Of a stretch of 64,000 bases of DNA, positions 1 through 10,300 are shown in pieces. Source of the DNA: Luidia sarsii (Eukaryota; Echinodermata; Asteroidea; Paxillosida; Luidiidae). The position numbers were made by a program, and so were the translations under genes. Within the stretch, counting starts at the first letter, position 1; each line of letters starts with the position of its first letter. The stretch lies in assembly GCA_949987565.1 (NCBI GenBank), contig OX465101.1:23362543-23426542 (forward strand), given 5' to 3'. Below the pieces are notes generated by a model. The model searched no databases. It had not been told where the DNA came from and saw only the letters and a list, made by a program, of their open reading frames with translations.

Positions 1-69
1 GAACATGACTCTTTTGCCTTGAAATGATTCTTGGATTGAGTCTCAGATATCTTGTCTTTCGATTGGATC

Positions 70-79
70 CTCTCGAGAG
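70..79. other. 10-bp palindrome CTCTCGAGAG
   Basis: This perfect 10-bp palindrome contains the XhoI site and overlaps the last base of the BamHI site. I saw it unchanged in the units read. It may be a dimer-binding site or chance; nothing else supports a role. Confidence 0.35.
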
Positions 80-159
80 CATGTCAAGCTACAGATAGGT
101 CAAATTTCAGCTTCTGGAACGAAATAGTTTTGAGGATAATGACTAGAAGGTAAAGACCG

Positions 160-231
160 TCTGACACATACCCCTACATGTGTTTTGTTGACAGTCGCAT
201 TGCCGGTACACTTATCAAACCGATGGCATCA
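160..231 (+). other. Near-invariant block of the monomer (shown in unit 1)
   Basis: Unit bases about 155-231 show almost no variation over 139 copies. I found only private or lineage-limited changes: GCTGGTAC in three related units, GTTGACTGTCG near 40662, GTACATTTATC near 23651, TTATGAAACC near 51731 and AGACCCTCTG near 63186. By contrast unit bases 233-370 carry most shared variants. Bases about 1-98 are similarly stable. Such a block could be a protein-binding site or a nucleosome-positioning element, or reflect recent homogenisation; the sequence does not decide between these. Confidence 0.5.
164..183. other. Short inverted repeat ACACAT-8-ATGTGT
   Basis: ACACAT (164-169) and ATGTGT (178-183) are perfect inverted arms of 6 bp around an 8-base loop, within the near-invariant block, and recur in essentially every unit. 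Six base pairs is common by chance, so any binding or hairpin role is speculative. Confidence 0.35.
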
Positions 232-298
232 GGGTACATTTGCCTGGGCGTGTTTCGGTGCAGATTTCAGGTACCTTGCTAATTCTTTCGTGAATCGA

Positions 299-328
299 TT
301 GACAAGGCCAAGGGCTACGATCTAATAT
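299..328 (+). promoter_or_regulatory. Sigma70-like motif TTGACA-18-TAATAT (probably fortuitous)
   Basis: TTGACA (299-304) is separated by 18 bases from TAATAT (323-328), close to a bacterial -35/-10 pair. The complete pair is limited to the 35 alpha units; beta and gamma units have GAACAT or GAATAT instead and many gamma units have TTGACT. An array of this size is not expected in a bacterium, so I treat the match as coincidental. Confidence 0.12.
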
Positions 329-383
329 AGTTTAAGCTTCATGGGGTGAATATTAAAGGGCGATATTTAGGAGGAGGCATTAC

Positions 384-461
384 ATGTGTCTTGCCCGAGA
401 TTCTTTGCAGTGTATTGTAAGCGCGTCACAATATACTTGGCTGTGCGCCTTCGCTCAATGA
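384..461 (+). other. Tiny ORF preceded by AGGAGG (25 codons, probably not a gene)
   Basis: An ATG at 384 follows AGGAGG (372-377) by six bases and opens a 25-codon frame ending at TGA 459-461 across the monomer junction; in CAAAG or CAAAA units it runs to 27 codons. Against function: variants change codons freely (GCCGGAG, GCAGTTTATT and ACATGTCTC change amino acids), the ATG is lost at 5899 (TTG) and 44997 (CTG) and in the copy of the former at +9,653, and there is no sign of selection on the frame. No known peptide is recognised. Confidence 0.1.
423..448. other. Imperfect stem-loop near the monomer end
   Basis: GCG (423-425) and CACA (427-430), with a one-base bulge at 426, pair with TGTG (442-445) and CGC (446-448) around an 11-base loop. 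It recurs in most units; CTTTGCGCC units (for example the one ending at 1837) lose one pair. There is no T-run after it, so it is not a canonical bacterial terminator. Confidence 0.3.
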
Positions 462-2756
462 ACATGACTCTTTTGCCTTGAAATGATTCTTGGATTGAGT
501 CTCAGATATCTTGTCTTTCGATTGGATCCTCTCGAGAGCATGTCAAGCTACAGATAGGTCAAATTTCAGTTTCTGGAACGAAATAGTTTTGAGGATAATG
601 ACTAGAAGGTAAAGACCGTCTGACACATACCCCTACATGTGTTTTGTTGACAGTCGCATTGCCGGTACACTTATCAAACCGATGGCATCAGGGTACATTT
701 GCCTGGGCGTGTTTCGGTGCAGATTTCAGGTACCTTGCTAATTCTTTCGTGAATCGATTGACAAGGCCAAGGGCTACGATCTAATATAGTTTAAGCTTCA
801 TGGGGTGAATATTAAAGGGCGATATTTAGGAGGAGGCATTACATGTGTCTTGCCCGAGATTCTTTGCAGTGTATTGTAAGCGCGTCACAATATACTTGGC
901 TGTGCGCCTTCGCTCAATGAACATGACTCTTTTGCCTTGAAATGATTCTTGGATTGAGTCTCAGATATCTTGTCTTTCGATTGGATCCTCTCGAGAGCAT
1001 GTCAAGCTACAGATAGGTCAAATTTCAGCTTCTGGAACGAAATAGTTTTGAGGATAATGACTAGAAGGTAAAGACCGTCTGACACATACCCCTACATGTG
1101 TTTTGTTGACAGTCGCATTGCCGGTACACTTATCAAACCGATGGCATCAGGGTACATTTGCCTGGGCGTGTTTCGGTGCAGATTTCAGGTACCTTGCTAA
1201 TTCTTTCGTGAATCGATTGACAAGGCCAAGGGCTACGATCTAATATAGTTTAAGCTTCATGGGGTGAATATTAAAGGGCGATATTTAGGAGGAGGCATTA
1301 CATGTGTCTTGCCCGAGATTCTTTGCAGTGTATTGTAAGCGCGTCACAATATACTTGGCTGTGCGCCTTCGCTCAATGAACATGACTCTTTTGCCTTGAA
1401 ATGATTCTTGGATTGAGTCTCAGATATCTTGTCTTTCGATTGGATCCTCTCGAGAGCATGTCAAGCTACAGATAGGTCAAATTTCAGTTTCTGGAACGAA
1501 ATAGTTTTGAGGATAATGACTAGAAGGTAAAGACCGTCTGACACATACCCCTACATGTGTTTTGTTGACAGTCGCATTGCCGGTACACTTATCAAACCGA
1601 TGGCATCAGAGTACATTTGCCTGGGCGTGTTTCGGTGCAGATTTCAGGTACCTTGCTAATTCTTTCGTGAATCGATTGACAAGGCCAAGGGCTACGATCT
1701 GAACATAGTTTAAGCTTCATGGGGTGAATATTAAAGGGCGGTATTCAGGAGGAGGCATTACATGTGTCTTGCCCGAGATTCTTTGCAGTGTATTGTAAGC
1801 GCGTCACAATATACTTGGCTTTGCGCCTTCGCTCAAAGAACATGACTCTTTTGCCTTGAAATGATTCTTGGATTGAGTCTCAGATATCTTGTCTTTCGAT
1901 TGGATCCTCTCGAGAGCATGTCAAGCTACAGATAGGTCAATTTTCAGCCTCTGGAACGAAATAGTTTTGAGGATAATGACTAGAAGGTAAAGACCGTCTG
2001 ACACATACCCCTACATGTGTTTTGTTGACAGTCGCATTGCCGGTACACTTATCAAACCGATGGCATCAGGGTACATTTGCCTTGGCGTGTTTCGGTGCAG
2101 ATTTCAGGTACCTTGCTAATTCTTTCGTGAATCGATTGACAAGGCCAAGGGCTACGATCTGAACATAGTTTAAGCTTCATGGGGTGAATATTAAAGGGCG
2201 GTATTTAGGAGGAGGCATTACATGTGTCTTGCCCGAGATTCTTTGCAGTGTATTGTAAGCGCGTCACAATATACTTGGCTGTGCGCCTTCGCTCAAAAAA
2301 CATGACTCTTTTGCCTTGAAATGATTCTTGGATTGAGTCTCAGATATCTTGTCTTTCGATTGGATCCTCTCGAGAGCATGTCAAGCTACAGATAGGTCAA
2401 TTTTCAGCTTCTGGAACGAAATAGTTTTGAGGATAATGACTAGAAGGTAAAGACCGTCTGACACATACCCCTACATGTGTTTTGTTGACAGTCGCATTGC
2501 CGGTACACTTATCAAACCGATGGCATCAGGGTAAATTTGCCTGGGCGTGTTTCGGTGCAGATTTCAGGTACCTTGCTAATTCTTTCGTGAATCGATTGAC
2601 AAGGCCAAGGGCTACGATCTAATATAGTTTAAGCTTCATGGGGTGAATATTAAAGGGCGATATTTAGGAGGAGGCATTACATGTGTCTTGCCCGAGATTC
2701 TTTGCAGTGTATTGTAAGCGCGTCACAATATACTTGGCTGTGCGCCTTCGCTCAAT

Positions 2757-5055
2757 GAACATGACTCTTTTGCCTTGAAATGATTCTTGGATTGAGTCTC
2801 AGATATCTTGTCTTTCGATTGGATCCTCTCGAGAGCATGTCAAGCTACAGATAGGTCAAATTTCAGTTTCTGGAACGAAATAGTTTTGAGGATAATGACT
2901 AGAAGGTAAAGACCGTCTGACACATACCCCTACATGTGTTTTGTTGACAGTCGCATTGCCGGTACACTTATCAAACCGATGGCATCAGGGTACATTTGCC
3001 TGGGCGTGTTTCGGTGCAGATTTCAGGTACCTTGCTAATTCTTTCGTGAATCGATTGACAAGGCCAAGGGCTACGATCTGAACATAGTTTAAGCTTCATG
3101 GGGTGAATATTAAAGGGCGGTATTCAGGAGGAGGCATTACATGTGTCTTGCCCGAGATTCTTTGCAGTGTATTGTAAGCGCGTCACAATATACTTGGCTG
3201 TGCGCCTTCGCTCAAAGAACATGACTCTTTTGCCTTGAAATGATTCTTGGATTGAGTCTCAGATATCTTGTCTTTCGATTGGATCCTCTCGAGAGCATGT
3301 CAAGCTACAGATAGGTCAATTTTCAGCTTCTGGAACGAAATAGTTTTGAGGATAATGACTAGAATGTAAAGACCGTCTGACACATACCCCTACATGTGTT
3401 TTGTTGACAGTCGCATTGCCGGTACACTTATCAAACCGATGGCATCAGGGTACATTTGACCGGGCGTGTTTCGGTTCAGATTTAAGGTACCTTGCTAATT
3501 CTTACGGAAATCGATTGACTAGGCCAAGGGCTACGATCTGAATATAGTTTAAGCTTCATGGGGTGAATATTAAAGGGCGATATTTAGGAGGAGGCATTAC
3601 ATGTGTCTTGCCCGAGATTCTTTGCAGTGTATTGTAAGCGCGTCACAATATACTTGGCTGTGCGCCTTCGCTCAAAGAACATGACTCTTTTGCCTTGAAA
3701 TGATTCTTGGATTGAGTCTCAGATATCTTGTCTTTCGATTGGATCCTCTCGAGAGCATGTCAAGCTACAGATAGGTCATTTTTCAGCCTCTGGAACGAAA
3801 TAGTATTGAGGATAATGACTAGAAGGTAAAGACCGTCTGACACATACCCCTACATGTGTTTTGTTGACAGTCGCATTGCCGGTACACTTATCAAACCGAT
3901 GGCATCAGGGTACATTTGACCGGGTGTGTTTCGGTTCAGATTTAAGGTACCTTGCTAATTCTTTCGGAAATCGATTGACTAGGCCAAGGGCTACGATCTG
4001 AACATAGTTTAAGCTTCATGGGGTGAATATTAAAGGGCGGTATTTAGGAGGAGGCATTACATGTGTCTTGCCGGAGATTCTTTGCAGTGTATTGTAAGCG
4101 CGTCACAATATACTTGGCTGTGCGCCTTCGCTCAAAGAACATGACTCTTTTGCCTTGAAATGATTCTTGGATTGAGTCTCAGATATCTTGTCTTTCGATT
4201 GGATCCTCTCGAGAGCATGTCAAGCTACAGATAGGTCAATTTTCAGCTTCTGGAACGAAATAGTTTTGAGGATAATGACTAGAAGGTAAAGACCGTCTGA
4301 CACATACCCCTACATGTGTTTTGTTGACAGTCGCATTGCCGGTACACTTATCAAACCGATGGCATCAGGGTACATTTGCCTGGGCGTGTTTCGGTGCAGA
4401 TTTCAGGTACCTTGCTAAATCTTTCGTGAATCGATTGACAAGGCCAAGGGCTACGATCTGAACATAGTTTAAGCTTCATGGGGTGAATATTAAAGGGCGG
4501 TATTTAGGAGGAGGCATTACATGTGTCTTGCCCGAGATTCTTTGCAGTGTATTGTAAGCGCGTCACAATATACTTGGCTGTGCGCCTTCGCTCAAAGAAC
4601 ATGACTCTTTTGCCTTGAAATGATTCTTGGATTGAGTCTCAGATATCTTGTCTTTCGATTGGATCCTCTCGAGAGCATGTCAAGCTACAGATAGGTCAAT
4701 TTTCAGCTTCTGGAACGAAATAGTTTTGAGGATAATGACTAGAAGGTAAAGACCGTCTGACACATACCCCTACATGTGTTTTGTTGACAGTCGCATTGCC
4801 GGTACACTTATCAAACCGATGGCATCAGGGTACATTTGCCTGGGCGTGTTTCGGTGCAGATTTCAGGTACCTTGCTAATTCTTTCGTGAATCGATTGACA
4901 AGGCCAAGGGCTACGATCTAATATAGTTTAAGCTTCATGGGGTGAATATTAAAGGGCGATATTTAGGAGGAGGCATTACATGTGTCTTGCCCGAGATTCT
5001 TTGCAGTGTATTGTAAGCGCGTCACAATATACTTGGCTGTGCGCCTTCGCTCAAT
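2757..5055 (+). repeat. Nested 5-monomer block a in HOR copy 1 (2,299 bp)
   Basis: Five units starting at 2757, 3217, 3677, 4137 and 4597. Their order is: CAAATTT/CGGTATTCAGG unit; GAATG/GACCGGG gamma unit; CATTTTTCAGCCTC unit with GCCGGAG; CTAAATC unit; alpha unit ending CAAT. The same five types follow immediately at 5056, so this is a direct duplication inside the 21-mer. It differs from the next block by private changes, among them CAGTTTC in its first unit, CTTACGG in its second, and TAGTATTG and GGGTGTG in its third. Confidence 0.88.
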
Positions 5056-7354
5056 GAACATGACTCTTTTGCCTTGAAATGATTCTTGGATTGAGTCTCA
5101 GATATCTTGTCTTTCGATTGGATCCTCTCGAGAGCATGTCAAGCTACAGATAGGTCAAATTTCAGCTTCTGGAACGAAATAGTTTTGAGGATAATGACTA
5201 GAAGGTAAAGACCGTCTGACACATACCCCTACATGTGTTTTGTTGACAGTCGCATTGCCGGTACACTTATCAAACCGATGGCATCAGGGTACATTTGCCT
5301 GGGCGTGTTTCGGTGCAGATTTCAGGTACCTTGCTAATTCTTTCGTGAATCGATTGACAAGGCCAAGGGCTACGATCTGAACATAGTTTAAGCTTCATGG
5401 GGTGAATATTAAAGGGCGGTATTCAGGAGGAGGCATTACATGTGTCTTGCCCGAGATTCTTTGCAGTGTATTGTAAGCGCGTCACAATATACTTGGCTGT
5501 GCGCCTTCGCTCAAAGAACATGACTCTTTTGCCTTGAAATGATTCTTGGATTGAGTCTCAGATATCTTGTCTATCGATTGGATCCTCTCGAGAGCATGTC
5601 AAGCTACAGATAGGTCAATTTTCAGCTTCTGGAACGAAATAGTTTTGAGGATAATGACTAGAATGTAAAGACCGTCTGACACATACCCCTACATGTGTTT
5701 TGTTGACAGTCGCATTGCCGGTACACTTATCAAACCGATGGCATCAGGGTACATTTGACCGGGCGTGTTTCGGTTCAGATTTAAGGTACCTTGCTAATTC
5801 TTTCGGAAATCGATTGACTAGGCCAAGGGCTACGATCTGAATATAGTTTAAGCTTCATGGGGTGAATATTAAAGGGCGATATTTAGGAGGAGGCATTACT
5901 TGTGTCTTGCCCGAGATTCTTTGCAGTGTATTGTAAGCGCGTCACAATATACTTGGCTGTGCGCCTTCGCTCAAAGAACATGACTATTTTGCCTTGAAAT
6001 GATTCTTGGATTGAGTCTCAGATATCTTGTCTTTCGATTGGATCCTCTCGAGAGCATGTCAAGCTACAGATAGGTCATTTTTCAGCCTCTGGAACGAAAT
6101 AGTTTTGAGGATAATGACTAGAAGGTAAAGACCGTCTGACACATACCCCTACATGTGTTTTGTTGACAGTCGCATTGCCGGTACACTTATCAAACCGATG
6201 GCATCAGGGTACATTTGACCGGGCGTGTTTCGGTTCAGATTTAAGGTACCTTGCTAATTCTTTCGGAAATCGATTGACTAGGCCAAGGGCTACGATCTGA
6301 ACATAGTTTAAGCTTCATGGGGTGAATATTAAAGGGCGGTATTTAGGAGGAGGCATTACATGTGTCTTGCCGGAGATTCTTTGCAGTGTATTGTAAGCGC
6401 GTCACAATATACTTGGCTGTGCGCCTTCGCTCAAAGAACATGACTCTTTTGCCTTGAAATGATTCTTGGATTGAGTCTCAGATATCTTGTCTTTCGATTG
6501 GATCCTCTCGAGAGCATGTCAAGCTACAGATAGGTCAATTTTCAGCTTCTGGAACGAAATAGTTTTGAGGATAATGACTAGAAGGTAAAGACCGTCTGAC
6601 ACATACCCCTACATGTGTTTTGTTGACAGTCGCATTGCCGGTACACTTATCAAACCGATGGCATCAGGGTACATTTGCCTGGGCGTGTTTCGGTGCAGAT
6701 TTCAGGTACCTTGCTAAATCTTTCGTGAATCGATTGACAAGGCCAAGGGCTACGATCTGAACATAGTTTAAGCTTCATGGGGTGAATATTAAAGGGCGGT
6801 ATTTAGGAGGAGGCATTACATGTGTCTTGCCCGAGATTCTTTGCAGTGTATTGTAAGCGCGTCACAATATACTTGGCTGTGCGCCTTCGCTCAAAGAACA
6901 TGACTCTTTTGCCTTGAAATGATTCTTGGATTGAGTCTCAGATATCTTGTCTTTCGATTGGATCCTCTCGAGAGCATGTCAAGCTACAGATAGGTCAATT
7001 TTCAGCTTCTGGAACGAAATAGTTTTGAGGATAATGACTAGAAGGTAAAGACCGTCTGACACATACCCCTACATGTGTTTTGTTGACAGTCGCATTGCCG
7101 GTACACTTATCAAACCGATGGCATCAGGGTACATTTGCCTGGGCGTGTTTCGGTGCAGATTTCAGGTACCTTGCTAATTCTTTCGTGAATCGATTGACAA
7201 GGCCAAGGGCTACGATCTAATATAGTTTAAGCTTCATGGGGTGAATATTAAAGGGCGATATTTAGGAGGAGGCATTACATGTGTCTTGCCCGAGATTCTT
7301 TGCAGTTTATTGTAAGCGCGTCACAATATACTTGGCTGTGCGCCTTCGCTCAAT
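5056..7354 (+). repeat. Nested 5-monomer block b in HOR copy 1 (2,299 bp)
   Basis: Units start at 5056, 5516, 5976, 6436 and 6896 and repeat the five types of 2757-5055 at the same length. Private changes distinguish it: CTATCGATTGG and ATTACTTGTG in its second unit (the latter removes the ATG at unit base 384), GACTATTTTGCC in its third, and GCAGTTTATT in its fifth. These differences show that the 5-mer duplication is older than the 9,653-bp duplication, because both blocks keep their own marks in copy 2. Confidence 0.88.
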
Positions 7355-10300
7355 GAACATGACTCTTTTGCCTTGAAATGATTCTTGGATTGAGTCTCAG
7401 ATATCTTGTCTTTCGATTGGATCCTCTCGAGAGCATGTCAAGCTACAGATAGGTCAAATTTCAGCTTCTGGAACGAAATAGTTTTGAGGATAATGACTAG
7501 AAGGTAAAGACCGTCTGACACATACCCCTACATGTGTTTTGTTGACAGTCGCATTGCCGGTACACTTATCAAACCGATGGCATCAGGGTACATTTGCCTG
7601 GGCGTGTTTCGGTGCAGATTTCAGGTACCTTGCTAATTCTTTCGTGAATCGATTGACAAGGCCAAGGGCTACGATCTGAACATAGTTTAAGCTTCATGGG
7701 GTGAATATTAAAGGGCGGTATTCAGGAGGAGGCATTACATGTGTCTTGCCCGAGATTCTTTGCAGTGTATTGTAAGCGCGTCACAATATACTTGGCTGTG
7801 CGCCTTCGCTCAAGGAACATGACTCTTTTGCCTTGAAATGATTCTTGGATTGAGTCTCAGATATCTTGTCTTTCGATTGGATCCTCTCGAGAGCATGTCA
7901 AGCTACAGATAGGTCAATTTTCAGCTTCTGGAACGAAATAGTTTTGAGGATAATGACTAGAAGGTAAAGACCGTCTGACACATACCCCTACATGTGTTTT
8001 GTTGACAGTCGCATTGCCGGTACACTTATCAAACCGATGGCATCAGGGTACATTTGCCTGGGCGTGTTTCGGTGCAGATTTCAGGTACCTTGCTAATTCT
8101 TTCGTGAATCGATTGACTAGGCCAAGGGCTACGATCTGAATATAGTTTAAGATTCATGGGGTGAATATTAAAAGGCGATATTTAGGAGGAGGCATTACAT
8201 GTGTCTTGCCCGAGATTCTTTGCAGTGTATTGTAAGCGCGTCACAATATACTTGGCTGTGCGCCTTCGCTCAAAGAACATGACTCTTTTGCCTTGAAATG
8301 ATTCTTGGATTGAGTCTCAGATATCTTGTCTTTCGATTGGATCCTCTCGAGAGCATGTCAAGCTACAGATAGGTCAATTTTCAGCTTCTGGAACGAAATA
8401 GTTTTGAGGATAATGACTAGAATGTAAAGACCGTCTGACACATACCCCTACATGTGTTTTGTTGACAGTCGCATTGCCGGTACACTTATCAAACCGATGG
8501 CATCAGGGTACATTTGACCGGGCGTGTTTCGGTTCAGATTTAAGGTACCTTGCTAATTCTTTCGGAAATCGATTGACTAGGCCAAGGGCTACGATCTGAA
8601 TATAGTTTAAGCTTCATGGGGTGAATATTAAAGGGCGATATTTAGGAGGAGGCATTACATGTGTCTTGCCCGAGATTCTTTGCAGTGTATTGTAAGCGCG
8701 TCACAATATACTTGGCTGTGCGCCTTCGCTCAAAGAACATGACTCTTTTGCCTTGAAATGATTCTTGGATTGAGTCTCAGATATCTTGTCTTTCGATTGG
8801 ATCCTCTCGAGAGCATGTCAAGCTACAGACAGGTCAATTTTCAGCTTCTGGAACGAAATAGTTTTGAGGATAATGACTAGAAGGTAAAGACCGTCTGACA
8901 CATACCCCTACATGTGTTTTGTTGACAGTCGCATTGCCGGTACACTTATCAAACCGATGGCATCAGGGTACATTTGCCTGGGCGTGTTTCGGTGCAGATT
9001 TCAGGTACCTTGCTAATTCTTTCGTGAATCGATTGACAAGGCCAAGGGCTACGATCTAATATAGTTTAAGCTTCATGGGGTGAATATTAAAGGGCGATAT
9101 TTAGGAGGAGGCATTACATGTGTCTTGCCGGAGATTCTTTGCAGTGTATTGTAAGCGCGTCACAATATACTTGGCTGTGCGCCTTCGCTCAATGAACATG
9201 ACTCTTTTGCCTTGAAATGATTCTTGGATTGAGTCTCAGATATCTTGTCTTTCGATTGGATCCTCTCGAGAGCATGTCAAGCTACAGATAGGTCAAATTT
9301 CAGCTTCTGGAACGAAATAGTTTTGAGGATAATGACTAGAAGGTAAAGACCGTCTGACACATACCCCTACATGTGTTTTGTTGACAGTCGCATTGCCGGT
9401 ACACTTATCAAACCGATGGCATCAGGGTTCATTTGCCTGGGCGTGTTTCGGTGCAGATTTCAGGTACCTTGCTAATTCTTTCGTGAATCGATTGACAAGG
9501 CCAAGGGCTACGATCTGAACATAGTTTAAGCTTCATGGGGTGAATATTAAAGGGCGGTATTCAGGAGGAGGCATTACATGTGTCTTGCCCGAGATTCTTT
9601 GCAGTGTATTGTAAGCGCGTCACAATATACTTGGCTGTGCGCCTTCGCTCAATGAACATGACTCTTTTGCCTTGAAATGATTCTTGGATTGAGTCTCAGA
9701 TATCTTGTCTTTCGATTGGATCCTCTCGAGAGCATGTCAAGCTACAGATAGGTCAAATTTCAGCTTCTGGAACGAAATAGTTTTGAGGATAATGACTAGA
9801 AGGTAAAGACCGTCTGACACATACCCCTACATGTGTTTTGTTGACAGTCGCATTGCCGGTACACTTATCAAACCGATGGCATCAGGGTACATTTGCCTGG
9901 GCGTGTTTCGGTGCAGATTTCAGGTACCTTGCTAATTCTTTCGTGAATCGATTGACAAGGCCAAGGGCTACGATCTAATATAGTTTAAGCTTCATGGGGT
10001 GAATATTAAAGGGCGATATTTAGGAGGAGGCATTACATGTGTCTTGCCCGAGATTCTTTGCAGTGTATTGTAAGCGCGTCACAATATACTTGGCTGTGCG
10101 CCTTCGCTCAATGAACATGACTCTTTTGCCTTGAAATGATTCTTGGATTGAGTCTCAGATATCTTGTCTTTCGATTGGATCCTCTCGAGAGCATGTCAAG
10201 CTACAGATAGGTCAAATTTCAGTTTCTGGAACGAAATAGTTTTGAGGATAATGACTAGAAGGTAAAGACCGTCTGACACATACCCCTACATGTGTTTTGT

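Larger units (their letters stand above)
1..459 (+). repeat. Reference monomer (alpha class, 459 bp)
   Basis: This is the first complete unit and is used as the coordinate reference. Hand count gives 199 G+C of 459 (43%) and 18 CpG, near 0.8 of expectation. It carries single sites for EcoRV (46-51), BamHI (65-70), XhoI (72-77), KpnI (270-275), ClaI (294-299) and HindIII (334-339), useful for recognising ladders. Variable positions across the array are 1, 103/104, 111/112, 149, 233, 236, 243/245, 257, 260, 268, 283, 291/292, 304, 323-326, 337, 358, 363, 368, 396 and 459. Forward stops occur in all three frames within the first 27 bases. The unit start is arbitrary, set by the start of the window. 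Confidence 0.95.
1..9653 (+). repeat. 21-monomer higher-order repeat, copy 1 (9,653 bp)
   Basis: Monomer starts: 1, 460, 919, 1378, 1838, 2298, 2757, 3217, 3677, 4137, 4597, 5056, 5516, 5976, 6436, 6896, 7355, 7815, 8275, 8735, 9194. Seven units are alpha (459 bp) and fourteen are 460 bp, summing to 9,653. Private markers give each unit an identity: GAGTAC and CTTTGCGCC in unit 4, CCTTGGCG in unit 5, GGTAAATTT in unit 6, CTTACGG in unit 8, TAGTATTG and GGGTGTG in unit 9, CTATCGA and ATTACTTG in unit 13, GACTATTTT in unit 14, GCAGTTTATT in unit 16, CAAGGAAC after unit 17, GACAGG in unit 20 and GGGTTCAT in unit 21. The same order recurs exactly 9,653 bp downstream, so the 21-mer is a real higher-order unit or a recent large tandem duplication. 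Confidence 0.93.

Noticed and set aside
65..77. Cloning-vector polylinker (BamHI next to XhoI, with KpnI, ClaI, HindIII and EcoRV nearby)
   Set aside because: Apart from the BamHI/XhoI pair the sites are scattered over 300 bp and belong to the conserved natural monomer. No vector backbone or marker gene is present.
57..77. CENP-B box at TTTCGATTGG or near TTTCGTGAATCG
   Set aside because: The core TTCG-N4-A-N2-CGGG is not satisfied at either place: after TTCG and four bases the required A and CGGG are absent.
1..459. Internal ~153-bp trimer structure (459 = 3 x 153)
   Set aside because: I compared the three thirds by eye and found only short matches, such as TACATGTGT at 175-183 and 381-389, which are 206 bp apart and not at 153-bp spacing.
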